A stretch of DNA of 64,000 bases from a virus. The position numbers and the translations under genes are program-made. The notes beneath the pieces are model-generated. The model did not search any database. It was not told the origin of the DNA and saw only the letters and a program-made list of their open reading frames with translations. This document shows, piece after piece, positions 27,874 through 34,475 of this stretch (its first letter is position 1; every line of letters begins with the position of its first letter). The stretch covers positions 149,151 through 213,150 of the IMG/VR virus record IMGVR_UViG_3300033997_000136; one strand, written 5' to 3'.

Positions 27874-28602
27874 ATGGACTTAAAACAGTATAAGCGTGAC
27901 GGTGCTAAGATTCATGCTTGTTTACTCGAACAAAGCGATGGTCATCAGATCATCGCTAAACGGGATGTAAAGATTTACATCCCTACTCGTTTTCGAGATA
28001 AGAATCTTGCAACCATCGGGAGTGATATTTTTATCTTGGGTATTTACCTTATTACAACGGAAGACGAATCGGGTAAGTATTACGCAGTTGAAGTGACCGA
28101 TGCAATGATGCAAATCGAACCATCTAATGTAAATACAGTAACATTGGCTGGGGTGGAGATGTTTGAATTTGAATTCTTCAAAGGGGATGTTGTGGTCAGC
28201 AATACGCAGTTGGTTCAAAATGCGAAATTGTTGTATTACATCTTTGAAGAGTTTGTGGGTAAAGGAAACGTTCCGCCGTACATGAACTACATCGATATGT
28301 GTCGTACATTTTCTACAGCCACTAAACATGCCGGAGTGGTCTTATCCAGTACACCCACCATACTGGAGATGCTCATTTCCATGATAGGTCGCGATCCAAA
28401 AGCACCTATGACGTATTTCCGCCAAATCACAAATGGTAAAGATTTTGATAACGTGTTGTTTGTTCCACTTCGAAGTCCTATCTTTGGAGCAACAAACGCA
28501 ACTGCAAAACTACTTGGTGCGTATCCGAATGATGCGATGACAAGTATTCTTGTAACAGAGTCAACCAATGTGGAAGATATTGAAACCATTCTGAGGGTAT
28601 AG
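27874..28602 (+). CDS. Probable virion structural protein (phiKZ gp176-like position)
   Basis: A 242-aa protein with a beta-rich N-terminal half (KIYIPTRFRDKNLATIGSDI; YYAVEVTDAMMQIEP) and a helical C-terminal half. It lies 13 bases after the gene before it and ends just before the GTG of the prohead protease, so the three are probably translated from one message. The structural role rests on gene order alone. Confidence 0.6.
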   Translation: MDLKQYKRDGAKIHACLLEQSDGHQIIAKRDVKIYIPTRFRDKNLATIGSDIFILGIYLITTEDESGKYYAVEVTDAMMQIEPSNVNTVTLAGVEMFEFEFFKGDVVVSNTQLVQNAKLLYYIFEEFVGKGNVPPYMNYIDMCRTFSTATKHAGVVLSSTPTILEMLISMIGRDPKAPMTYFRQITNGKDFDNVLFVPLRSPIFGATNATAKLLGAYPNDAMTSILVTESTNVEDIETILRV

Positions 28603-28604
28603 CC

Positions 28605-29363
28605 GTGGCTGCTAAAGTAATTTTTGAAAACTTGATTTTGAAAGGGATGAACAAGGGTGGTACGTTAAAGCCTGATGAAAAGGGCTATTACCCTTGTGTC
28701 GTTGGTGTGTTGGGTGCTGACGATTCTATTGGTGAACACTACTCGATTAACGACCGTGTACGACAGGTGTTTGCAAATTCATCTCAGTTGAACCGTCGTG
28801 CAGCAGAAGGATTGTTGCGTGGTGAGTTTGGTCATCCAGACCCGATGCAGTATGCAAACCAGTTGGCTTTTGAAATTCGTGTTCGTCGTATCGATGAAAA
28901 ATCTGAATCGCATCACATTCGTAAAGTGTGGTTAGAAGAAGGTGAAATCGATGGACGTAAAGTCACGTTGATTATGGCCGATGTGCGACCACAAGGTCCG
29001 TACGGTAAGTTCTTAAAAGACGCATTGGACAACCCGGATTGTAATGTTGCATTCTCTGGTCGCTATTACAGTAATCCAAGCAAAGTGGGTAATAAAGTCT
29101 ATCGTGAGATTTATGCGGTAGGTACGTTTGATTATGTCACTGAACCTGGTCTACGTGGTAGCACAAAATACAACTCACCTCAGTTGCAATCTGCGTCTGT
29201 TCTGATGTTAGACATACATCAGATTCAATCGATTGTGGGTGCTGAAAAGTCAATGAGTTCTCAGCTACGGCAACAAACGATGCAATCAGGTGGTTTGACT
29301 GCGCAGCAGCTTTATGGTGATATTGTTCCGCAACACAAACCACGTAAAGCTTTAACATTCTAA
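28605..29363 (+). CDS. Prohead maturation protease (T4 gp21/herpes assemblin type; phiKZ gp175-like)
   Basis: A 252-aa serine protease of the herpesvirus/T4 gp21 fold. The hallmark pieces are in order: LLRGEFGHPDP with the catalytic His (H77), PQGPYGKFLKDAL, then CNVAFSGRYY with the catalytic Ser (S151), and TFDYVTEPG, the conserved Asp-Pro strand near D176. Such proteases process scaffold and head proteins, including ejected ones, inside the procapsid. It starts at GTG 28605 with GAGGG upstream. A Gln-rich C-terminal tail (about residues 215-245) may be removed by self-cleavage. Its place after the virion RNAP genes matches phiKZ. Confidence 0.85.
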   Translation: MAAKVIFENLILKGMNKGGTLKPDEKGYYPCVVGVLGADDSIGEHYSINDRVRQVFANSSQLNRRAAEGLLRGEFGHPDPMQYANQLAFEIRVRRIDEKSESHHIRKVWLEEGEIDGRKVTLIMADVRPQGPYGKFLKDALDNPDCNVAFSGRYYSNPSKVGNKVYREIYAVGTFDYVTEPGLRGSTKYNSPQLQSASVLMLDIHQIQSIVGAEKSMSSQLRQQTMQSGGLTAQQLYGDIVPQHKPRKALTF

Positions 29364-29373
29364 CGGAGTTTAC

Positions 29374-30084
29374 ATGGGTGGTCCAACAAAACGAGATGTT
29401 ATCAGTGCACTTCCTATTTTAACTCGGGATGTTGTTGATGTATTTACACCTGAGGAAGTAGGATATCCTGTATTGATACACATCAGTCATGATGCGTCTA
29501 TCAAGAAGTTTATCCCACGGATATCAGGTCGGACAATGTCCGCTGAAGATAAAACTGTTCCTCGTGTTAGTGTAGCACCCAGTATCTCTGAATGTGTAGC
29601 AGGTCATGGGTCTACGGATTGGTTCCATATTGACAACGGAGACTTTAACAAGCTCTGGCAGATTTATGGATTTGATTACGAGTATGCAGTTCAACCAAAG
29701 ACGTCGTTGTTACCTGATGGTGCGGTTACAAACGAATATTGGTTAGTTACGTACAACAAAGCGACAACTGAATACGTTCCGAAAAAGATAGGAACGTTTT
29801 TCTACTCGGCAATTACATACCGGAAGATTACGAAAGTAGTCGAATTCGATATGTACATTAACGCAGGGGAAAACGGGATTCGTTTTAGTGATGAAGTTTT
29901 CTTAGAGAAAGGATACTGGTTTATTAAAGGGAAGTTAGCGAAGAAGACGGTGAAGAAAGTAATGGCAGGTAAACCACTTGAGGTATTGGCTATGCGTCCT
30001 TCATCTAAATCTGAGTTTGACAAAGAACATCACGGGTTGTTTACGTTTCAATCTGTAGGTGCGCGATTATCCTTGAATTGGTAG
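29374..30084 (+). CDS. Unknown protein with PRVSVAPSI motif, paralogue of the gene at 47170
   Basis: A 236-aa protein. Residues 48-80 hold KFIPRISG...VPRVSVAPSISEC, a pattern shared with the protein at 47170 (KWIPRQP...VARISVAPTIEGC). Both then have an aromatic segment and a TNEYWLV / TGEFWII strand. I have a general memory of uncharacterised phage proteins with this (P)RISVxPTIEGC motif but cannot assign a function. It follows the prohead protease by ten bases and ends the 20.2-30.1 kb operon at a terminator. Confidence 0.65.
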   Translation: MGGPTKRDVISALPILTRDVVDVFTPEEVGYPVLIHISHDASIKKFIPRISGRTMSAEDKTVPRVSVAPSISECVAGHGSTDWFHIDNGDFNKLWQIYGFDYEYAVQPKTSLLPDGAVTNEYWLVTYNKATTEYVPKKIGTFFYSAITYRKITKVVEFDMYINAGENGIRFSDEVFLEKGYWFIKGKLAKKTVKKVMAGKPLEVLAMRPSSKSEFDKEHHGLFTFQSVGARLSLNW

Positions 30085-30089
30085 ATAGT

Positions 30090-30122
30090 ATGGATAACGG
30101 GTTATACCGTTATCCATCTTTT
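30090..30122 (+). terminator. Terminator of the virion RNAP/protease operon
   Basis: ATGGATAACGG and its exact complement make an 11-bp stem with a 6-base loop, followed by CTTTT, right after the stop at 30084. Confidence 0.8.
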
Positions 30123-30149
30123 ATGCCGTTTTATAAAAATTTAAAAACC

Positions 30150-30158
30150 TATATAATG
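30150..30158 (+). promoter_or_regulatory. AT-rich promoter candidate
   Basis: TATATAATG in an AT-rich stretch (30131-30178) between a terminator and the gene at 30198. It resembles a -10 box, but I see no clear -35 element, so it may instead be read by a phage polymerase. Confidence 0.35.
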
Positions 30159-30197
30159 GTTTTGATATGATAAATAGAAAACCCCACGGAGATTGCT

Positions 30198-30635
30198 ATG
30201 TCTAACCCAACTATTCAAACCATCGAAAACATTTTATCCAAAGGTGCACTGGCTGTTGTAAACTTAAGTTTACTGGATGGCTTAGAGCGTAGTCAACCTT
30301 TGTTCATCACTATCGGTAACCCACAGCACTGGGATTGCCCTGAGTTCATTATTCAAGGTTGTGAGAGTGCGATTGACGCAACCAAAGCAGCACGCGTTGC
30401 GGCAGAGTCATGGGTGCGGGCTAATCAAACGAAAGGTCAGTTCAGTGGTGTGAGTAAAGAAAACGTGTACTTTAACTTTACTCCTGAATCAACCAGCACT
30501 ACGTTTGCTGAACATGTGGATGATGCTGAAGTACAAGCGTTGTATCATACCTACGTTCGCCCTAAACGTTTAAAGCCAACTGAACCTGTTGTCCGTTTAA
30601 CAGTGTCTATTATCGCTACCGCGCAAGACCAATAA
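30198..30635 (+). CDS. Unknown 145-aa protein
   Basis: A soluble alpha/beta protein with a strand-rich middle (QPLFITIGNPQHWDCPEFIIQG) and a helix rich in alanine (DATKAARVAAESW). CGGAG precedes the ATG. It stands alone between two terminators. The beginning of the core (PLFITI) resembles the first strand of the next two proteins (PLVLTI, PVFITV), so it may be a distant member of the same local family. Confidence 0.65.
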   Translation: MSNPTIQTIENILSKGALAVVNLSLLDGLERSQPLFITIGNPQHWDCPEFIIQGCESAIDATKAARVAAESWVRANQTKGQFSGVSKENVYFNFTPESTSTTFAEHVDDAEVQALYHTYVRPKRLKPTEPVVRLTVSIIATAQDQ

Positions 30636-30642
30636 GCATACA

Positions 30643-30666
30643 AGAGAGTGGGTTAACCCACTCTCT
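30643..30666 (+). terminator. Terminator
   Basis: A perfect 24-base palindrome (AGAGAGTGGGTT and its complement), followed by a run of T, just after the gene ending at 30635. Confidence 0.85.
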
Positions 30667-30704
30667 TTTTATTTCTTTTTAATTAAAAATAAGAGAATAC
30701 AACT

Positions 30705-31265
30705 ATGTTGAAATTACTTCCCACTATTAAAGCTGTACACGCAAACATTCCATTAGTTTTAACCATTCGTGATAGTCTGTGTTCACCTGTCAAAGAGTGT
30801 ATCCTTCTACAGGACAACGAGTTGTTACCAGGCGATAAGCTTGTAAACGATGGCGTATTGACTGGGATAGAAACGAAGTTATCTAAACAATTAAAATCAG
30901 GTGTTGTTTCTATTCATCGGTTCTTTATTGATAAAGAACATGTAAGTGCTTCTACGGTTGGTGTCTTAATCATTGACCCTAAAGCGCACCTTGAATCTAC
31001 ACTGAATCGTTTTGAACATGCTGCACCCGATAAAACGTATGCGGATGTCATGACGTATGAAGAGTTTATGTACAGCACTGGTTTAAAAGATACGGTGGAT
31101 GATGTTCGTATCTACACCATGATTTGTGCCTACCGTCTCTTCGCAAAAGAGATGTTACGTTCAAACCACTGCAATCAACCTGTTTTAAATAACCGCCGTT
31201 CGTTTATGAAACTGATAGCACCAAAACAACAACGTCGTACGTCACGTGCTATTACTGCGTCTTAA
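30705..31265 (+). CDS. Unknown 186-aa protein, paralogue of the next gene
   Basis: The first 105 or so residues align with the protein at 31299: IKAVHANIPLVLTIRDS... KSGVVSIHRFF... EHVSASTVGVLIIDPKAHLES. The C-terminal 80 residues are extra: a helical part with two Cys-containing stretches and a very basic end (KQQRRTSRAITAS), which may bind nucleic acid. No family is recognised. The two genes probably arose by tandem duplication. Confidence 0.65.
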   Translation: MLKLLPTIKAVHANIPLVLTIRDSLCSPVKECILLQDNELLPGDKLVNDGVLTGIETKLSKQLKSGVVSIHRFFIDKEHVSASTVGVLIIDPKAHLESTLNRFEHAAPDKTYADVMTYEEFMYSTGLKDTVDDVRIYTMICAYRLFAKEMLRSNHCNQPVLNNRRSFMKLIAPKQQRRTSRAITAS

Positions 31266-31298
31266 TTATCAACCACTAAAATAAGAAAGGATTCCACA

Positions 31299-31718
31299 AT
31301 GGAATTAACCCCACATGTTAAAGCTGCAAACCGTCCTGTATTCATCACTGTACGTGCGAGTGTATTTGGTGAAGTAGAACAGATGTTCTTTGTAAAGCAT
31401 TCGGATGGTGACGTTAAGCACGATGTCACGAGCGATGATTTACTTCAGATTGCTGGGCGTGTTAAACAAAAAGTTAAATCTGGTCTTGTGACCATTAACA
31501 AAGTGCTGAGTCGATTTGAAGAGAAAGAACCACATGTTGTTGCGCTTGGAATGCTTATCTGTGATAAACAAGCGGATGCGCATTCAAATGCTCGTTTAAC
31601 GTTGTCGGGTGACCAACCCATAGAACCTATTGCATTGTATCTTAAAGATACGAAGTTAGCAGGTTCGTCGTACGAAGCATCATTACATCAATTAGTTGAA
31701 AAATTAAAAACGGAATAA
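31299..31718 (+). CDS. Unknown 139-aa protein, paralogue of the previous gene
   Basis: A compact version of the preceding protein: VKAANRPVFITVRAS, then KSGLVTINKVL and PHVVALGMLICDKQAD. It lacks the basic C-terminal extension and instead ends with a short acidic/basic helix. AAAGGA precedes the ATG. It ends at a terminator shared with a convergent minus-strand gene. Confidence 0.65.
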   Translation: MELTPHVKAANRPVFITVRASVFGEVEQMFFVKHSDGDVKHDVTSDDLLQIAGRVKQKVKSGLVTINKVLSRFEEKEPHVVALGMLICDKQADAHSNARLTLSGDQPIEPIALYLKDTKLAGSSYEASLHQLVEKLKTE

Positions 31719-31724
31719 GTGGAT

Positions 31725-31750
31725 AGGGAAGAGCACATGTGCTCTTCCCT
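31725..31750. terminator. Bidirectional terminator
   Basis: AGGGAAGAGCAC and its complement make a 12-bp stem with a 2-base centre, located exactly between convergent genes and touching the stop codon of the minus-strand gene. Confidence 0.75.
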
Positions 31751-32012
31751 ACACTACCCGATGATGGAACGATGTGTACTGTTCTTTTGAAAAGGCAATC
31801 GTTTGATTTGAATGCGTTACTAATATCGCACCGTCTTTTTCAAGGTAGTCACCAAGTGGTGAGTCTATCTCAAATTCGAAAGGTTCTACGTGTGGTTCTT
31901 TTGGATAAACAGTAATTGTTTCTCCATCTCGAATAACATCTTCGATTTCAACAACACGAAAGATACCTTGTAAACTTTTGAAGGGTAGTGATGTATCCGT
32001 TAACGTACTCAT
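31749..32012 (-). CDS. Small acidic unknown protein
   Basis: An 87-aa acidic protein with several short beta strands (FRVVEIEDVIRDGETITVYP; FEFEIDSPLGDYL) suggesting a small barrel. AAGGAG lies eight bases before the ATG at 32012. It is the only minus-strand gene in this stretch and diverges from the promoter motifs and candidate RNA to its right. Confidence 0.6.
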   Translation of the reverse strand: MSTLTDTSLPFKSLQGIFRVVEIEDVIRDGETITVYPKEPHVEPFEFEIDSPLGDYLEKDGAILVTHSNQTIAFSKEQYTSFHHRVV

Positions 32013-32056
32013 AATCATCACTCCTTAGAGAATCAATATAACTCCCATATGAATGA

Positions 32057-32065
32057 ACATTATTA
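32057..32065 (+). promoter_or_regulatory. Candidate early promoter motif, copy 1
   Basis: ACATTATTA, 16 bases before a second copy. The two together precede a short hairpin-rich stretch with a terminator and no gene. Confidence 0.45.
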
Positions 32066-32072
32066 GGGACAC

Positions 32073-32081
32073 ACATTATTA
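32073..32081 (+). promoter_or_regulatory. Candidate early promoter motif, copy 2
   Basis: ACATTATTA in the fuller context GGACACACATTATTA, nearly identical to the copies before the tubulin and shell-protein genes. Confidence 0.5.
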
Positions 32082-32084
32082 ATG

Positions 32085-32178
32085 GGATAAACCAGTTTAC
32101 TACGTGGGACGCTCATCCTTAACGATGAGTTTTTAAGGGGTGTTGTGTTTATTGCGGAATGCAACACCCCTTCTTTTT
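32085..32178 (+). ncRNA. Candidate small RNA with its own promoter and terminator
   Basis: No reading frame of note lies here. A first hairpin (CTCATC 32112-32117 with GATGAG 32124-32129) is followed by an 11-bp stem (AAGGGGTGTTG 32135-32145 with CAACACCCCTT 32162-32172) and CTTTTT. Two promoter-like motifs lie just upstream. The transcript would be roughly 90 bases. Ends are approximate, and the function is unknown. Confidence 0.5.
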
Positions 32179-32389
32179 AAGCCTACGTGCTATTCTAACG
32201 CATCATCTATGCCTTATGCATAGAACCACTTTACTTAAATCGTCAGTGTCTTAAAATCGATTACAGGACGTTTTACGTAACTCGTCATGTTGTGTATTCA
32301 GTAAATAAAAAAATACTGGGATATAACCTGATATGAACACTGGTCGTGTTGACCAATTTTACCCACACTAAAGAGAAAAGGAAAAGACA
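32179..32389 (+). other. Gene-free leader with small inverted repeats
   Basis: Between the candidate RNA and the gene at 32390 there is no credible gene. Visible are CTATGC/GCATAG and TGGTC/GACCA hairpins and an AT-rich tract with GATATAACCTGATATGAAC about 60 bases before the start. It probably holds the promoter and leader of the strongly expressed-looking gene at 32390. Confidence 0.4.
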
Positions 32390-32848
32390 ATGAGTCTGGA
32401 AAAAGTCACCCCGGAAATTTTAGCCTTATCAAGAGCGTTTGTTGAAAGCAAAAAACTGAACGGTGCCACCGTAGAGTTTACTTTACCTGAATCAGTGGAC
32501 CAGGCTGAAGTGTTAAAAGCAATTGACCTTATCGGCGATTTATCCTGTGCATTCACTCACGCTACCGGCGAAGTCGCACACGAAGCCTCTTTGAAAGACA
32601 AATCTATCAAAGAAGTATCTGCTGAGCTGGATTTAGGTAAACGCAAAGGCAAACCATGTATCACGCTCAAAGCCAGCTGGGAACGTGAAGTACAGGTGCC
32701 AGCAGATGCCACTGGTTCTGGTGAAAAGAAAACTGTGTATGGTCGTCTGACTCCGGCTATCACAACAACCTTCACCAAAAACAAAGGTATGATGGGCGAT
32801 ATCCGCAGCCACTGGGCTACTCTGGGTGCTGAAGCATTCGGTAAGTAA
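32390..32848 (+). CDS. Unknown 152-aa protein with high-expression codon usage
   Basis: A soluble protein with a helical N-terminal half and a Lys-rich middle (AELDLGKRKGKPCITLKASW). Codons are enriched in CTG, GCT, ATC and AAA compared with neighbours, a bias also seen in the shell and tail genes, so it is probably made in large amounts. It is alone between a long leader and a terminator. I do not recognise the family; a virion or abundant nucleus-associated protein are both possible. Confidence 0.7.
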   Translation: MSLEKVTPEILALSRAFVESKKLNGATVEFTLPESVDQAEVLKAIDLIGDLSCAFTHATGEVAHEASLKDKSIKEVSAELDLGKRKGKPCITLKASWEREVQVPADATGSGEKKTVYGRLTPAITTTFTKNKGMMGDIRSHWATLGAEAFGK

Positions 32849-32889
32849 TACACACTTAACGTATTCGCAACGTTATGTAGGACACAAAG

Positions 32890-32925
32890 GTAAGTAGGGG
32901 TTCGCCTCTACTTACTCTTTCCTTT
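32890..32925 (+). terminator. Terminator
   Basis: GTAAGTAGGGG and CCTCTACTTAC form an 11-bp stem (one G-T pair) closed by a TTCG loop, followed by T-rich sequence. Confidence 0.8.
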
Positions 32926-32968
32926 TTATTTTTTGTTTATTTTTTGTTGAAGTTAACAGGAGTGTGTT

Positions 32969-33316
32969 ATGAAAAAGAATGCAATCACCATAGAAGTGAA
33001 AGGTGCAACTGGAAGTGGTAAGACAGAAGTGTGTGAACTCATACACAATGCGCTGACTGCGTACTACGGTAAGAACGTGGAGGTAGTGGCACCACAACTG
33101 GACTTAGACCGTAAAGCATCACATCTAGGTATCTTAGATGATGCGAAGTACACAGGTCAATCTTGTTTAATGATGGATAGTACCATCACATTAGTTGAGA
33201 CTGTTGTAGAGCAGCAAGAAGGTCTTAAACCACTTATGGTGATGGATTGGCACCTAGGTGACGGTGTTCAATTGGACAAAACTGATAGCTCACCTACAGG
33301 TCTTACCTTTAGTTAA
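32969..33316 (+). CDS. Minimal P-loop NTP-binding protein
   Basis: A 115-aa protein with a perfect Walker A motif near the N-terminus (GATGSGKT, residues 12-19), followed by the expected helix (EVCELIHNAL). A later hydrophobic strand ending in Asp (LMVMDW, about residues 92-97) could be Walker B. This is about half the size of a normal P-loop kinase or ATPase, with no room for a lid domain. It may be a small phage ATPase family or a truncated gene; the sequence just downstream is unusual. AACAGGAG precedes the ATG. Confidence 0.7.
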   Translation: MKKNAITIEVKGATGSGKTEVCELIHNALTAYYGKNVEVVAPQLDLDRKASHLGILDDAKYTGQSCLMMDSTITLVETVVEQQEGLKPLMVMDWHLGDGVQLDKTDSSPTGLTFS

Positions 33317-33337
33317 AATTCAAAGACGGAATAAAGT

Positions 33338-33365
33338 AGGAGGGAGGGCAATTGCCCTCCCTCCT
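33338..33365 (+). terminator. Terminator
   Basis: A perfect 28-base palindrome centred on CAATTG, with AGGAGGGAGGG arms. It lies 21 bases after the P-loop gene. Confidence 0.75.
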
Positions 33366-33568
33366 CTCTATGTGGGTTGCATATCGTACGCCAGTTAATG
33401 AGCGCGCCATCAGCACACGGCAGCCATCAACAGGGAGAACGCTGTGTCACACACAGCCATCAGCACCAGCACGCCATACGGCAACGAATGTGTTTAGTAT
33501 CAAGTCAAAAAGTCAGCAAAATCCTTGACACAAACTGCACCACCCACATACCATATACGGAATAAGAA
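33366..33568 (+). other. Compositionally odd island between two terminators
   Basis: A stretch of about 200 bases richer in GC and CA than its surroundings. It has direct repeats GCCATCAGCAC (33406 and 33456) and CAGCCATCA (33421 and 33454), and a GCTGTGT-CAC-ACACAGC hairpin. A 62-codon frame (33377-33565) spans it, but it has no SD and an odd His/Gln/Ser-rich product, so I do not call it a gene. It could be a noncoding RNA, a protein-binding site or a decayed gene. Confidence 0.4.
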
Positions 33569-33594
33569 GTAGAGAGGGCACGTGCCCTCTCTAC
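33569..33594. terminator. Bidirectional terminator
   Basis: A perfect 26-base palindrome with arms GTAGAGAGGGCAC, located just before the stop of the minus-strand tail tube gene. Confidence 0.8.
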
Positions 33595-33604
33595 TCTTAC
33601 GCTA

Positions 33605-34462
33605 TTAACGACCTGACACAGCCGCAGCGATATCTTCAAGGTAACCTTTAGATACAGCTTTGATGCTGGAATCCACAGTATCAACCACAGCTTTACGCTG
33701 CATTGGGCCTGCGTTGGTATAGTTAATTTTGCTCAAGAAATCCTGAGCAACCGCTTTGATACCATCATCGCGAATTGGTGTACACGCAAACTCAATGGAG
33801 ATTTCCGGTACTGGCTGACCAGTAGTCGGGTCCATTTGGTATTCCAACTCACCAGAGGTAAGTGGCCACTCGTTTACACATAACCAGGCATCCAGTGCGA
33901 ATTGCTTCGTTGGGTCCGGCTCAATGTAAAGCGTAGTGAATGCGTAGAAGTCAATCAGACGATCAGTAGGTAACGTACCACCTAACGAGAACACACCCGG
34001 TTGACGAGTAATAGGTTCGTTAATCAGCAAGCGCTTGTAACGTTCCCAGAAGTTCGAAATACCTTTGTTGTAGTTTACATCCCACACGTGTGTAGGTGTA
34101 GACATCGCTTCGGTTGATTTACCCGCTTCACGAATCTGGTGACCACCACCACCCACAGCACGGTCAGACGCTTCGGTAGTGATACCTGAACGCAAACCGG
34201 TGATTTGTTTAGATTGCACTTCAATCAGAGATTTTAATGCAGCCGTCCACTTTTCACGCTGTGGTAAGAATGTGAAACCGCGTGGTGGTAACACCAGTAA
34301 CGGAATCAAATCCTGAGGCATGTAACCAGTCGAGTTGGTTAACTGTCCAAAATTTGGATGGTAGCCATTTTGACCACCAACCGTTAAATCTAACATAGGT
34401 GCAGCGTTACCTGCAGCATATGCTTGATTATTGAGAAACGCTGCTTTAGCGAGAGATGCCAT
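33605..34462 (-). CDS. Tail tube protein (phiKZ gp30-like)
   Basis: A 285-aa protein directly downstream of the tail sheath gene, the place of the tube protein in contractile-tailed phages (phiKZ gp29-gp30). It shows tube-like features: a long loop-rich N-terminus, and a beta-rich core with YAFTTLYIEPDPTKQFALDAW and SGELEYQMDP...PEISIEFACTPI segments typical of tube beta-barrels, then C-terminal helices. Codons are strongly optimised, as expected for a protein made in hundreds of copies. AAGGAG precedes the ATG. It ends at a bidirectional terminator. Confidence 0.75.
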   Translation of the reverse strand: MASLAKAAFLNNQAYAAGNAAPMLDLTVGGQNGYHPNFGQLTNSTGYMPQDLIPLLVLPPRGFTFLPQREKWTAALKSLIEVQSKQITGLRSGITTEASDRAVGGGGHQIREAGKSTEAMSTPTHVWDVNYNKGISNFWERYKRLLINEPITRQPGVFSLGGTLPTDRLIDFYAFTTLYIEPDPTKQFALDAWLCVNEWPLTSGELEYQMDPTTGQPVPEISIEFACTPIRDDGIKAVAQDFLSKINYTNAGPMQRKAVVDTVDSSIKAVSKGYLEDIAAAVSGR

Positions 34463-34475
34463 AATTCATTACTCC

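Noticed and set aside
33400-33470. Possible CRISPR-like array from the GCCATCA repeats
   Set aside because: Only two or three short imperfect repeats with irregular spacing.
33523-33560. TTGACA followed by CATATA resembling a sigma-70 promoter
   Set aside because: Spacing to a usable -10 box is wrong and it points into a terminator and a convergent gene.
33377-33565. 62-codon plus-strand frame
   Set aside because: No SD, unusual His/Gln-rich product and repeats in the DNA; kept as an unexplained island instead.
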